Part shown: positions 1 to 8,356 of the stretch, in pieces
Layout of the letters: each line of letters opens with the position of its first letter
How positions within the stretch are numbered: the stretch's first letter is position 1
Assembly: GCA_963169245.1 (NCBI GenBank)
Contig: CAUJEC010000231.1
Coordinates: 1-32,368, forward strand
Length of the DNA stretch: 32,368 nucleotides
Source of the DNA: Actinomycetota bacterium
GTDB lineage: Bacteria; Actinomycetota; Acidimicrobiia; Acidimicrobiales; Microtrichaceae
Direction of reading: 5' to 3'
Position numbers and translations under genes: made by a program
The notes under the pieces: model-generated
The model's database searches: none
Told to the model about the DNA's origin: nothing
The model's input: only the letters and a program-made list of their open reading frames with translations

Positions 1-2297
1 CCCACACCGGCGATGGCGGTCATCGCCGAGACAATGAACGCACGGCCGGTCCGAGCTGCGGTCACGTCAATTGCCTCACGGGGTTCGAGACCACGTTCAC
101 GTTCTTCGAGATAACGAAGAAGGATCAGCGAAGTGAACTCGGTACAGGTCGCCACAACGAGCGGGCCACCAACGGCAGTCATCGGGCTGAGCTCGATTCC
201 GAGGAAGTAGATCGCGATGTTCGCAAGCCCGGATGCGATAAGTACAGGAACAACCGAGAGCAACGCCCTGGTGATTGAGCGGAGCCTGACGCAGAGGAAC
301 AGGAACACCAGACCTACAGCCAGCCAGGTGAGCTGAACCAAGTTGGCCTCTAGGTTCTCGAGAAGGCCGATACCAACCACCGCCAGACCCGACGGCGTTG
401 CTGAGAGTCCGGCTGGGACCTTCTCGTTGTGGATGGCTGTGACGACCTCGGCGCGTTGATCAAGCGGCCCGGCCTTTGTCAGGAAGATCAGGTTGAGCGC
501 CTCATGATCAGCCGATGCGGTTGAAAGCTTGATGCCCTTGGGGGCCACATTCCATGCGGCCTCGGCGAGAGCCCCAGAGGGCGACACCGATGCAGTACCC
601 GGAACGTTCACCAGCTTGCGAAGCGTGCCCGGCATCGAGAAATCAGTGAGCAGATGCTGGGGGAAGTTCTTCATCGTGCGCTCTGCCAGGCCATCGGCCC
701 AGCGAACGTACTCGTCTGTGAAGACGGTCTGACCAGGCTTCTTGGTCTTTATGAATACGCCGACCTCCGACGCCCCACCGAAGTCCTTTTCGATGACACG
801 GATGTCCTTGACGACCTGAGAATCCTGGTTGACCCAGTTGACAGGATCAGTCTCCATCTTGAGCTTCGGCTCCACATAGCTACCCGCAGCAAAGACGACG
901 ACCGAGATGACGATCAGGAACAACGCGATCTGTGGCGGTGCAGCACCGAGCCAGATGACAAGTCGCCCCAAAGGACCGTCCCGGAAATCCTTGCCCTTGG
1001 TTGGTGAGCGGTACTCACGGATACCAAGTGCAGCGAGGGGGTTGATGATCGACGAGAAGCAGATGGCGATGATGCCGACCGTCAGGAGCCATCCGAATTC
1101 GCGGACCATCGGAACTCGGGAGATCTGGATGGCGAGGAATGCGAAAACAGCATCGAAGGTCACGACGAGGAGGGCTGGGCCAAGTCCACGCGCCGCTGCC
1201 TGAATGGGGTGAGGCTCCCTGTCGATGATCACCTCCTCCTCTATTCGTGAATGCATCTGAATCGCGTAGTCGATACCGATACCCAACATGACGGGCAGAC
1301 CCGCAATGGTCACCAGCGTGAGCGGAATTCCGAAGTATCCAGCCAGGCCGAACGCCCACACGATGCCAACGAGCACCACAAGGAGCGGAAGCAGTCGCCA
1401 TCTGACGTTGAAGAAGAGCATCAAGATGACGATCATCACAGCGACTGCGATACCGCCGAGGGTGAGCATGCCGCCCCTCAGATAGTCGTTGATGCCCTTG
1501 AGGAGAACGGGTGCCCCGGTGGTCGTCACCTTGGCCTGATCGAAACGCAGGTCCTTGGTGATCTCCATCACCTTGTCGGAGAAGACACCCTCCTGTTCGA
1601 TCGACAGGTTGCCCGGGAGTCGCACCAGCATCTGGGTCTGGGCCTTGTTGGAAAACGCAGACTTGAGGGCGTCACGGATCTCGCCATCGTTGGTGTAGAG
1701 AATGAACTTGACCCATTCGGGGTTGTCGAGGGTCTGTTGGCCAGGAGGGATCTTCGATGACCGGTCCAAGGTCTCGAATGCATCCGCGAGGCGGGTCTTC
1801 TGGTCCTCAGCACTCTCGGCCTTCTCCATCAGCCCGTGGTTGGTCAGCCCAGCGGCATCGGTCTGGGCAATGCCGGCGATCGAGTCGGTCACCGCGGCGG
1901 CGTCCTCACCGGTGGGAGTCTTGTGAACGAGGTTGTCGGAGAACTCAAGTGCTGTGAGCGGGCTGATGACAGAGAGCACTCCGGCGTCGTAGAGCCGCTT
2001 CTCGATGTCCTGGAGAAGCTTTATGTTCTCGGGGGTGAAGAGTTGATCGACGGTGTGGCCGTCCTGCATTGCGATGGACGAGAGCATCGCCTGGCCACCG
2101 AAGAGGTCCTGGTAGGCGACATTGTCCTTGTAGACCTGACTGTCCTTGTTCAGATAGCTGTCCTGGCCGGTCGCGAATTCGAGACGGGTGATGCCCGTTC
2201 CCACGACGATGGTGAAGACAAGTCCAACTGCTCCGACAATGCCTGCATGTCGGCCCAGATTGACCGCCATCCATGACCAGAATCTCTGCATCCGCAT
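1..2297 (-). CDS. MMPL/RND-superfamily transporter, C-terminus cut off by the window edge
   Basis: I translated this frame by hand; it stays open for about 765 codons to the left edge. ATG at 2297 (another at 2291) follows a GGAGGG ribosome site about 10 bases upstream. The protein has an N-terminal membrane segment at about residues 13-30, a large extracytoplasmic loop, then a block of membrane helices carrying GIGIDYAIQ, the MMPL-type motif whose Asp lies in the proton path. A second loop and a second helix block follow, so the two-fold RND repeat is visible. In the second half the equivalent motif reads VATCTEFTS, with Glu instead of Asp. Roughly the last two helices lie outside the window. 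Such proteins export lipids or other hydrophobic compounds using the proton gradient; the substrate cannot be told from sequence. The family call is firm, the specificity unknown. Confidence 0.88.
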   Translation of the reverse strand, partial: MRMQRFWSWMAVNLGRHAGIVGAVGLVFTIVVGTGITRLEFATGQDSYLNKDSQVYKDNVAYQDLFGGQAMLSSIAMQDGHTVDQLFTPENIKLLQDIEKRLYDAGVLSVISPLTALEFSDNLVHKTPTGEDAAAVTDSIAGIAQTDAAGLTNHGLMEKAESAEDQKTRLADAFETLDRSSKIPPGQQTLDNPEWVKFILYTNDGEIRDALKSAFSNKAQTQMLVRLPGNLSIEQEGVFSDKVMEITKDLRFDQAKVTTTGAPVLLKGINDYLRGGMLTLGGIAVAVMIVILMLFFNVRWRLLPLLVVLVGIVWAFGLAGYFGIPLTLVTIAGLPVMLGIGIDYAIQMHSRIEEEVIIDREPHPIQAAARGLGPALLVVTFDAVFAFLAIQISRVPMVREFGWLLTVGIIAICFSSIINPLAALGIREYRSPTKGKDFRDGPLGRLVIWLGAAPPQIALFLIVISVVVFAAGSYVEPKLKMETDPVNWVNQDSQVVKDIRVIEKDFGGASEVGVFIKTKKPGQTVFTDEYVRWADGLAERTMKNFPQHLLTDFSMPGTLRKLVNVPGTASVSPSGALAEAAWNVAPKGIKLSTASADHEALNLIFLTKAGPLDQRAEVVTAIHNEKVPAGLSATPSGLAVVGIGLLENLEANLVQLTWLAVGLVFLFLCVRLRSITRALLSVVPVLIASGLANIAIYFLGIELSPMTAVGGPLVVATCTEFTSLILLRYLEERERGLEPREAIDVTAARTGRAFIVSAMTAIAGV

Positions 2298-2396
2298 CGC
2301 GTTGCCACCCTCCGAGTTGAGATCGACCTGCTTCCAGCCACAACAACTGGAGTCGAATCCAATGACCTGTGAGAACCTACAGGCAACGAGGGTGGA

Positions 2397-3032
2397 CTAC
2401 AAACGACCTCGGTGTGTGAAAGAGGACCACTCGGCCCGTCCAGTTCTGGCCGATGCCGACGGTTTACGGCCATCGGTCGCCGGGTGGCCAAGCGCGAAGG
2501 TTCCCAAGGCTCGACGACCCTCGGGCACACCGAGTTCGTCTCGGATGGCCATCTCATGATCGAACTGCCCAAAGAACAACGCCCCAAGCCCCGTGGCCTC
2601 GGCCGCAAGAAGCATCGCCATGACCGCCGCCCCACCGTCGATGAACCAGTACGGGACAGGCCAACGGTCCGGACCCTCGCCTAGGCCGGTACTTGCCTTG
2701 TCCGGCTCGCTGTATCTCCTGGCATAGGCGACCGGATCGACATAGGGAATGACCAACACCGGAGCGCTCAGAAGCCCCGGCCAGCGGAAGTTCTTACGAC
2801 GCGGCTCAGCAAGAGTGATGTCCCAGTAACGCCTGGTCTCGTCTCCGGCCAGAACGATCAGTTCCAAACCGGCTGTGTTGCCAGCGGAGGGACCACGAAA
2901 CGCCGAGGCCAACACCGCATCGAGGTCCTCACCGGCGACAGCGTCTGGAAGGTAGTCGCGACACATTCGTCGGGATCGCAGAACTTCCCAGAAGTCGATG
3001 TGATCGTTCACGCTACGGGTCCAGTCGGTCAT
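2397..3032 (-). CDS. Nitroreductase-family FMN oxidoreductase
   Basis: This 211-residue protein has the nitroreductase layout: an N-terminal RRMCRDY segment that normally contacts the FMN phosphate, a PSAGNTAG loop, a central FIDGGAAVMAMLLAA-like helix (WFIDGGAAVMAM), GLGALFFGQF, and a C-terminal ALGTFALGHP segment. Family members transfer electrons from NAD(P)H via FMN to nitro compounds, quinones or flavins; the physiological substrate is not predictable here. I place the start at ATG 3032, preceded by GGAGGTGAG. The frame stays open for another 130 codons upstream, but that part runs into the neighbouring gene in the wrong frame and has no better start. The upstream gap carries 15-bp repeats, annotated separately. 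The MMPL gene starts 99 bases downstream, on the same strand. Confidence 0.85.
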   Translation of the reverse strand: MTDWTRSVNDHIDFWEVLRSRRMCRDYLPDAVAGEDLDAVLASAFRGPSAGNTAGLELIVLAGDETRRYWDITLAEPRRKNFRWPGLLSAPVLVIPYVDPVAYARRYSEPDKASTGLGEGPDRWPVPYWFIDGGAAVMAMLLAAEATGLGALFFGQFDHEMAIRDELGVPEGRRALGTFALGHPATDGRKPSASARTGRAEWSSFTHRGRL

Positions 3033-3047
3033 CTCACCTCCGAGAGG

Positions 3048-3152
3048 AATTCCGTTGAATGAAATCCCATTGAGCAGAATCCAGTTGACAGGGACGACCC
3101 GCTCAGTGTCGACGAGTTCAGTGTCGACGAATTCAGCGTCGATGAGTTCAGC
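3048..3152 (-). repeat. Two short arrays of 15-bp repeats, in frame with the nitroreductase
   Basis: The gap upstream of the nitroreductase holds three degenerate 15-bp units at 3054-3098 (gttgaatgaaatccc, attgagcagaatcca, gttgacagggacgac) and three better-conserved ones at 3108-3152 (gtcgacgagttcagt, gtcgacgaattcagc, gtcgatgagttcagc). All begin gt/at then tga or cga. Read on the minus strand in the nitroreductase frame they encode five-residue units such as AELID, AEFVD and TELVD, with no stop codon. No ATG, GTG or TTG lies in this stretch in that frame, so it is probably not translated as part of the enzyme. Confidence 0.7.
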
Positions 3153-3174
3153 GGGCTGCCTCAGTCCACCAGCT

Positions 3175-3843
3175 TCAGCCGAACTTGAGCAGTTCCTCGG
3201 CCATGATCCAACCACACGTGACCAGGCAGTCGCCACGGGCCACGTCAAGGTGATTGAACTGCGCTGCCACGTCACCCGGAATCTTGTCGACCTTGAGAGA
3301 GTCGTGATCGAGGACCATCGGGACGCCGTCATCGCCGGTGATGGTGAAGCTCTGGTCGTCGTAGAGGTCGCTTTCGATACCGAACCGCTTGGCGAGGCGG
3401 CGACCCCATGCTCGCTCCTCACCCGAGGGCTTGTGCTCGGGACGAGGGATGACGTCGACGAGGTTCTTGAAGCCGTCGAACCCGCTGGGGCTGGTCATTC
3501 TGGTGCCGAGAAGGACGTCCTCATCTGGGAATGCCATGAGCGCACGTCTGAAGTTGTCGGAGATGATCGAGCGCAGGACCGTGTCCCGCTTGGATGTCCG
3601 CTTCACGGACGCAACGCCCACGAGGATGCAAGGGGTCCCGCCGATCCGCTCGAGGGTGGAGAAGGAGAACCCACGAAGATGATTGCCCTCTCGGACCAGT
3701 GTCACGAGCACCCAGAGTTCAACCTGCTTCGATAGGTCACCGACCCCATAACAATGCCCCCCATCAGCGCAGATATCGGCCATCTCAGCCAATTCCGAGT
3801 CGCTGAGGGCGGTGCAATCTTTGGTCGTGACGTCCAATGCCAT
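3175..3843 (-). CDS. Hypothetical protein, 222 residues
   Basis: I do not recognise this protein. It looks like a genuine gene: ATG 3843 is preceded by GGGAGC with normal spacing, the composition matches its neighbours, and it fills the space between the nitroreductase and dnaE on the same strand. It is soluble, with no signal peptide or membrane segment. It is mixed alpha/beta in character, with a hydrophobic strand VELWVLVTLV near residues 41-50, a strand-like CILVGVASV near 73-81, and several Cys near the N-terminus (ADICADGGHC). The pattern of a long central strand followed by an RRALMAFP helix is loosely like an acyltransferase fold, but I see no acetyl-CoA loop, so I give no function. 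It may be co-transcribed with the nitroreductase, 142 bases downstream. Confidence 0.7.
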   Translation of the reverse strand: MALDVTTKDCTALSDSELAEMADICADGGHCYGVGDLSKQVELWVLVTLVREGNHLRGFSFSTLERIGGTPCILVGVASVKRTSKRDTVLRSIISDNFRRALMAFPDEDVLLGTRMTSPSGFDGFKNLVDVIPRPEHKPSGEERAWGRRLAKRFGIESDLYDDQSFTITGDDGVPMVLDHDSLKVDKIPGDVAAQFNHLDVARGDCLVTCGWIMAEELLKFG

Positions 3844-3913
3844 GCAAAGCTCCCGACGATAGGTCTGAATCTGGTCCTACTAGTTCAGTACAGGGATGGT
3901 TCTGTTGCAAGTA

Positions 3914-3938
3914 AGGGACCCCTTGGGCGATGGTCCCT
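3914..3938. terminator. Hairpin downstream of dnaE, candidate terminator
   Basis: AGGGACC at 3914-3920 and GGTCCCT at 3932-3938 form a perfect 7-bp stem around an 11-base loop, about 60 bases past the dnaE stop and before the start of the hypothetical gene at 3843. No U-tract follows on the minus strand, which is common for actinobacterial terminators. The symmetry would also allow a regulator-binding site for the downstream gene. Confidence 0.5.
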
Positions 3939-3961
3939 CTAAGCTCACGACGCCCTGTTCA

Positions 3962-4014
3962 GACCACGATGACTCACTCAGACCACGACGACTCACTCAG
4001 ACCACGACGTTGTC
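3962..4014. repeat. 19-bp tandem repeat that includes the dnaE stop codon
   Basis: Units gaccacgatgactcactca (3962-3980) and gaccacgacgactcactca (3981-3999) differ at one base. A third partial copy (from 4000, gaccacgacg) lies inside the dnaE coding end. The stop codon of dnaE is in the middle unit, so the last sense codons and the stop have been copied downstream at least once. Replication slippage is the simplest explanation. Confidence 0.8.
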
Positions 4015-7000
4015 GAGCCCGAGCAACGCACGGAGTTCTCCGACGAGTCCGCTACCGGTGTTCACCGAGTACTGCAGGGGCAACTGCACCACGACGTCAT
4101 CGAGCATGACATGGACCTCTGAATCACCGGGAAAATCGACGAGAAGCTCCTTCACCCGACCGATCAGTTCCTCGGTCATCCGTGCCGATTTGAGATGGAG
4201 ACGCAGAGGCGGATCGGTGTCGAAGACCGGTTCGAAGACGTCGAGATCCATCGCAATCAGTTTGGCGGTCTCGTCACGCTTGTCGATCCGTGCTCTAAGG
4301 ATGACGATCGAGTCGTCGACGAGAAGGTGGTTGATCTGCTCCATCGTTCGCGGGAAGACCATGACCTCGATGGCACTGTGGAGATCTTCGAGCGTGAAGA
4401 CCGCCATCAGGTCACCCTTCTTGGTCCACTTACGCTGGACGCCTGTGATGATCCCGCCGAGGTTGCGAGTCGTCCCGTCCTCCAACTCGCTGATATCGGC
4501 GAGCGAACAGTCGGTCTTCTTGGCCAGAGCATCCTCGGCACCGAAGAGAGGGTGGTCTGACACATAGAGCCCGAGCATCTCCTTTTCGAAAGTGAGTCTG
4601 ACCTTCTTCTCGAAATCCTCCACAGGAATGGGGATCTGTTCGTCGAACGTCGGACCCGACGCGGCATCGAAATCGGCAAAGAGTGACATGACTCCCATGT
4701 CGAACTCCTTACGCCTAGCGACAGTGGTGTCGATGATCTGGTCGTAGACCTCGAGCAGGCCCTGTCGGGAATGGCCCATGGAGTCGAACGCGCCGGCCTT
4801 TATAAGGGATTCGATCGTCTTCTTGTTGAGGACCTGGGTGTTGACTCGCTGGCAGAAGTCAAAGAAGTCGACGAACACTCCGGACTCGTCGCGTTCGGCG
4901 ACTATGAAATCGACCAGACCCTTGCCCACATTGCGGATTGCCGAGAGACCAAAGAGGATGGACCGGTCCTCGGTCCCGTCCTCGTTGTGCTTGATTACAG
5001 GCGTGAAGTCACCAGCAGACGCGTTGACATCGGGCACCAGAACCCGGATGTTCATCACCCGGCATTCCGCAAGGTAGACCGCTGCCTTCTCCAATGTTGT
5101 CTGGACGCTGGTCAACAGGGCGGCAAGGTACTCAGCGGGATAGTTCGCCTTCAGATAGGCGGTCTGATAGCTGACCAGGCCGTACCCATATGCGTGGGAC
5201 TTGTTGAACGCATAGTCGGCGAAGGGCTCGATGATGTCGAACCACTTGGTTCCCAGCGCCTCGCCGTATCCGGTCTCAGCACAACCCTGAACGAATTTCG
5301 CCCTCTCCTTGGCGATGAGTTCCTTGTTCTTCTTGCCACACGCCTTACGCAGGTTGTCCGCCTCAGCGAGGCTGTATCCGGCGAAGCGCTGAGCGATTCG
5401 CATCATGGACTCCTGATAGATCATGAGCCCATAGGTGTCGCCGAGGACCTCCTTAGCGTCATCGTGTTCATACTCGATTGGCTTACGGCCGTTCTTTCGG
5501 TCCGCGTAGTCGTTGTGCATGTTCGCTGCCATCGGTCCCGGCCGATAGAGAGCGACAAGCGCAGCGATGTCCTCGAACTCGGTTGGCGCGAGTGACCTCA
5601 TCAGGGCACGCATATTGGTGCCCTCCAACTGGAATACGCCGATACCCTCGCCTCGTTGGAGGAGTTGATAGGTGGCAGGGTCGTCGATCTCGACATTGTC
5701 GATGTCCAGATCGATTCCTCTGGTCCGTCTCACCAGGGACACAGCATCGGAGATCACATCGAGGTTCCGCAGGCCGAGGAAGTCCATCTTCAACAGGCCC
5801 AGGCTCTCGACCCCGTGCATGTCGTACTGGGTGACCACCGGAGCATCCTCGATCGGCTTCCCGGCTTCGGGCTTGCGCTGGATCGGCAGATAGTCGGTGA
5901 GCGGGTCCTTGGTGATCACCACAGCGGCTGCGTGGATGCCATCTCCGCGTCGCAGACCCTCTAGACCCTTGGCGACGGTGATTACCTCTTTGGCCTCGGG
6001 GTCGGTCTCGTACATCTGACGGATCTCACCCGCCATCTTGTAGCCATCGACAAACTTTGGGTGCTCGACCAGACACGCCGAAAGCGGCGTGTCCCTGCCC
6101 ATGATGAGAGGCGGCATCGCCTTCGCGACCCTGTCCCCCACGGCGTAGGGAAGACCGAGAACTCTCGCCGCGTCACGGACCGCTGCTCGAGCCTTGATCG
6201 TCGAGAACGTGACGATCTGAGCGACACGGTCACGGCCATAGACCTCCGCTGCGTATCGGATCATCTCCTCACGTGAGCGGGAGTCGAAGTCCATGTCGAT
6301 ATCAGGCATGGAGATTCGACTCGGGTTGAGGAATCTCTCGAAGAGCAAGTCGTATCGGATCGGATCGAGGTCAGTGATCCGCAGGCAATACGCAACAGCA
6401 CAACCAGCTGCCGACCCACGTCCGGGCCCGACCCTTATGCCGGCGTCCTTTGCGTGGCGGATGAGATCCCAGGTGACGATGAAATAGGAGGAGAATCCCA
6501 TGTCGCCAATGACTCTGAGTTCGTACTCGAGCCGTTCGACGATCGTGTCGGAGAGGTCCTTGCCCCAACGTTCCCTGGCCCCGGTGAAGGTCAGGTGCCG
6601 CAGATACTCGCTGTCATCGGCGAAACCCTCTGGGAGGGGGAAATTAGGAAGAAGCGGCTTTCCGAACTCGATCTCGAGGTTGCAGCGTTCCGCGATCCAC
6701 AGCGAGTTGTCACACGCCACCTCTACCTCACGGAAGAGATGCCGCATCTCTGCAGCAGACTTCAGATAGTGATGATCGCCCTCGAAATGGAACCTGTCCT
6801 TGTCGCTCATGAGCGAGCCGGTCTGGACACACAACAGAGCATCGTGTGCGACCGCGTCGCCCTGATTCACATAGTGACTGTCGTTGGTTGCGAGCAGCGG
6901 GAGTTTGAGTCGCTTGGCGAGCCGCAGCAGGTCAGGGTTGGTACGGCGCTGGTCCTCGATGCCGTGGTCCTGTATCTCGACGAAGAGGTGATCCCGACCG

Positions 7001-7542
7001 AAGATGTCGAGAAGCCTTCCCGCCTTCTCACATGCGGCGTCGAAACCCTGTCGCATCATGGCCTGGAGCACGTGGCCACCCAGACAGCCCGTGGTGACGA
7101 TCAGACCTTCCTTGTGTTCTTCGAGGATCTCCCAGTCGATCTTGGGCTTGCGGTAATAACCCTCCATGAATGCCCGCGATGAAAGCTGTATGAGGTTCTT
7201 GTAACCGGTCTGGTTCTCGACGAGGGTCGTCAGGTGGTAGTACTCCTTGAGACCTCCCTCGACCTCTGAGCCGGAGTCGTCGACTTTGGATCCGCGGGTC
7301 TTGAGCCGCTCGGTGCGCTGCTCATAGGCCATGTACAACTCACTGCCGATGATCGGCTTGACCCCGGCGTCGTTGCATTTGCGGTAGAAGTCGAGAACCC
7401 CGTACATGTTCCCATGATCGGTGATCCCCATTGCGGGTTGACCATCACGAACCGCAGCGGTCACGACGTCGTCGATCCGTGCGGCACCATCGAGCATCGA
7501 GTACTCGGTGTGTTGATGGAGATGGACGAACGAATCCGCCAA
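3997..7542 (-). CDS. dnaE: DNA polymerase III subunit alpha
   Basis: This is the replicative polymerase, extending DNA from primers. I choose TTG 7542 as the start: GAGAGAGG sits 7 bases upstream and the protein then begins just before the conserved HLHQH of the PHP domain, giving 1181 residues, normal for DnaE. A longer frame to 7743 adds a low-complexity leader overlapping bpa and is unlikely. With this numbering the PHP domain (1-280) has all nine expected metal ligands: H7, H9, D18, H43, E68, H103, C153, D221 and H223. The polymerase core has GRGSAAG (374-380), PDIDMDF with catalytic D414 and D416, and KMDFLGL with the third Asp, D587. A C-terminal OB-fold segment starts near LGGIITGVQRKW. 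It lies 103 bases downstream of bpa. An intact PHP centre suggests it proofreads itself, as reported for mycobacterial DnaE1. Confidence 0.98.
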   Translation of the reverse strand: MADSFVHLHQHTEYSMLDGAARIDDVVTAAVRDGQPAMGITDHGNMYGVLDFYRKCNDAGVKPIIGSELYMAYEQRTERLKTRGSKVDDSGSEVEGGLKEYYHLTTLVENQTGYKNLIQLSSRAFMEGYYRKPKIDWEILEEHKEGLIVTTGCLGGHVLQAMMRQGFDAACEKAGRLLDIFGRDHLFVEIQDHGIEDQRRTNPDLLRLAKRLKLPLLATNDSHYVNQGDAVAHDALLCVQTGSLMSDKDRFHFEGDHHYLKSAAEMRHLFREVEVACDNSLWIAERCNLEIEFGKPLLPNFPLPEGFADDSEYLRHLTFTGARERWGKDLSDTIVERLEYELRVIGDMGFSSYFIVTWDLIRHAKDAGIRVGPGRGSAAGCAVAYCLRITDLDPIRYDLLFERFLNPSRISMPDIDMDFDSRSREEMIRYAAEVYGRDRVAQIVTFSTIKARAAVRDAARVLGLPYAVGDRVAKAMPPLIMGRDTPLSACLVEHPKFVDGYKMAGEIRQMYETDPEAKEVITVAKGLEGLRRGDGIHAAAVVITKDPLTDYLPIQRKPEAGKPIEDAPVVTQYDMHGVESLGLLKMDFLGLRNLDVISDAVSLVRRTRGIDLDIDNVEIDDPATYQLLQRGEGIGVFQLEGTNMRALMRSLAPTEFEDIAALVALYRPGPMAANMHNDYADRKNGRKPIEYEHDDAKEVLGDTYGLMIYQESMMRIAQRFAGYSLAEADNLRKACGKKNKELIAKERAKFVQGCAETGYGEALGTKWFDIIEPFADYAFNKSHAYGYGLVSYQTAYLKANYPAEYLAALLTSVQTTLEKAAVYLAECRVMNIRVLVPDVNASAGDFTPVIKHNEDGTEDRSILFGLSAIRNVGKGLVDFIVAERDESGVFVDFFDFCQRVNTQVLNKKTIESLIKAGAFDSMGHSRQGLLEVYDQIIDTTVARRKEFDMGVMSLFADFDAASGPTFDEQIPIPVEDFEKKVRLTFEKEMLGLYVSDHPLFGAEDALAKKTDCSLADISELEDGTTRNLGGIITGVQRKWTKKGDLMAVFTLEDLHSAIEVMVFPRTMEQINHLLVDDSIVILRARIDKRDETAKLIAMDLDVFEPVFDTDPPLRLHLKSARMTEELIGRVKELLVDFPGDSEVHVMLDDVVVQLPLQYSVNTGSGLVGELRALLGLDNVVV

Positions 7543-7645
7543 CTTCAGGCCTCTCTCATGCGAATTGTGTGTTGTGGTGTGACTTGACCGATCAGGACGA
7601 CGAGATATTGCGGGAGGACTGGCAGCCTCTGGCTGTCGGTCGGGT

Positions 7646-8290
7646 TCAGATATATCCGGGCCCGGGTGGCTGGGCCGATGACCGTTCGGGCAATTCCGAA
7701 CGTGCTCCCTCGAGTTCCTGGCGGGCGGCCATCTGCTGAGCAACCATCATCGCCTGAATGCCGTGGAAGAGCCCCTCGAGCCATCCGACGAGTTGTGCCT
7801 GGGCCATGCGGAGCTCGGACTCGGTCGGGGCCTGACCATCCTTGAAGTCGAAACTGAGCGCGTCGAGTTCCTCACCGAGATCTCCGGACAGGGCGGACTT
7901 CAACTCGGACAATGAACTGTTGTAGATGTTGCTCAACTGTTCGCGAGCGGCCTCGTCAACTGTTGTGTTGCGCGCCTCCTCGAGCAACTGTTTGATCATC
8001 GCCCCGATTCTGATGACCTTCGCCGGAGAGAGCACCTCGACATCATCATTGTCGTCGTCACCTACCGATGCGCCACTTCCACTGCCGGCACCGTTGCCAT
8101 TGACCATGCCATCCGGGGCCGCCCCGCCGGGCACTACACCAGCGGGTAGGCCAGCACCGGACACGCCAACACCCGCCAGCCCTGTTCTGGCCGTTTCGTT
8201 GGGAGCCTGCCCCACTCCGGGTGGAATCACCTCTGGTGTGGTGCCTGACCCAGCGGCCATCTCGTTGTTGGATCCACTGTCATCGGACAT
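7646..8290 (-). CDS. bpa: Bacterial proteasome activator Bpa (PafE family)
   Basis: The 214-residue protein matches the Bpa/PafE (DUF2587) family: SPAKVIRIG, MIKQLLEEAR, AQLVGWLEGLFHGIQ and AQQMAARQELE in order at about residues 87-193, the four-helix core that assembles into a ring. The first 85 residues are a Gly/Ala/Pro-rich disordered tail ending in an acidic patch (DDDNDD). The C-terminus is GPGYI, which resembles the GQYL tail that inserts into the 20S proteasome and opens its gate. Family knowledge: Bpa lets the proteasome degrade unfolded proteins without ATP or Pup tagging. Start ATG 8290 has AGGA about 8 bases upstream. It is followed by dnaE on the same strand. The presence of Bpa implies prcA and prcB genes elsewhere in this genome. 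Confidence 0.92.
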   Translation of the reverse strand: MSDDSGSNNEMAAGSGTTPEVIPPGVGQAPNETARTGLAGVGVSGAGLPAGVVPGGAAPDGMVNGNGAGSGSGASVGDDDNDDVEVLSPAKVIRIGAMIKQLLEEARNTTVDEAAREQLSNIYNSSLSELKSALSGDLGEELDALSFDFKDGQAPTESELRMAQAQLVGWLEGLFHGIQAMMVAQQMAARQELEGARSELPERSSAQPPGPGYI

Positions 8291-8356
8291 GGAACGATCC
8301 TACCCATCCGCAGTGACAGTCATTCCTGAGCGATCGACCAGAAACGGGCGACGAGG

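Noticed and set aside
3055-3735. Plus-strand open frame of 226 codons beginning in the 15-bp repeats
   Set aside because: It is antisense to the hypothetical gene at 3175-3843, which has a ribosome site and better coding character.
6454-7182. Plus-strand open frame of 242 codons
   Set aside because: Antisense shadow of dnaE; no ribosome site or recognisable motifs, and dnaE coding is certain.
7543-7743. N-terminal extension of dnaE to an ATG at 7743
   Set aside because: It overlaps the bpa coding end, is low complexity, and the TTG at 7542 has a good ribosome site and fits the family length.
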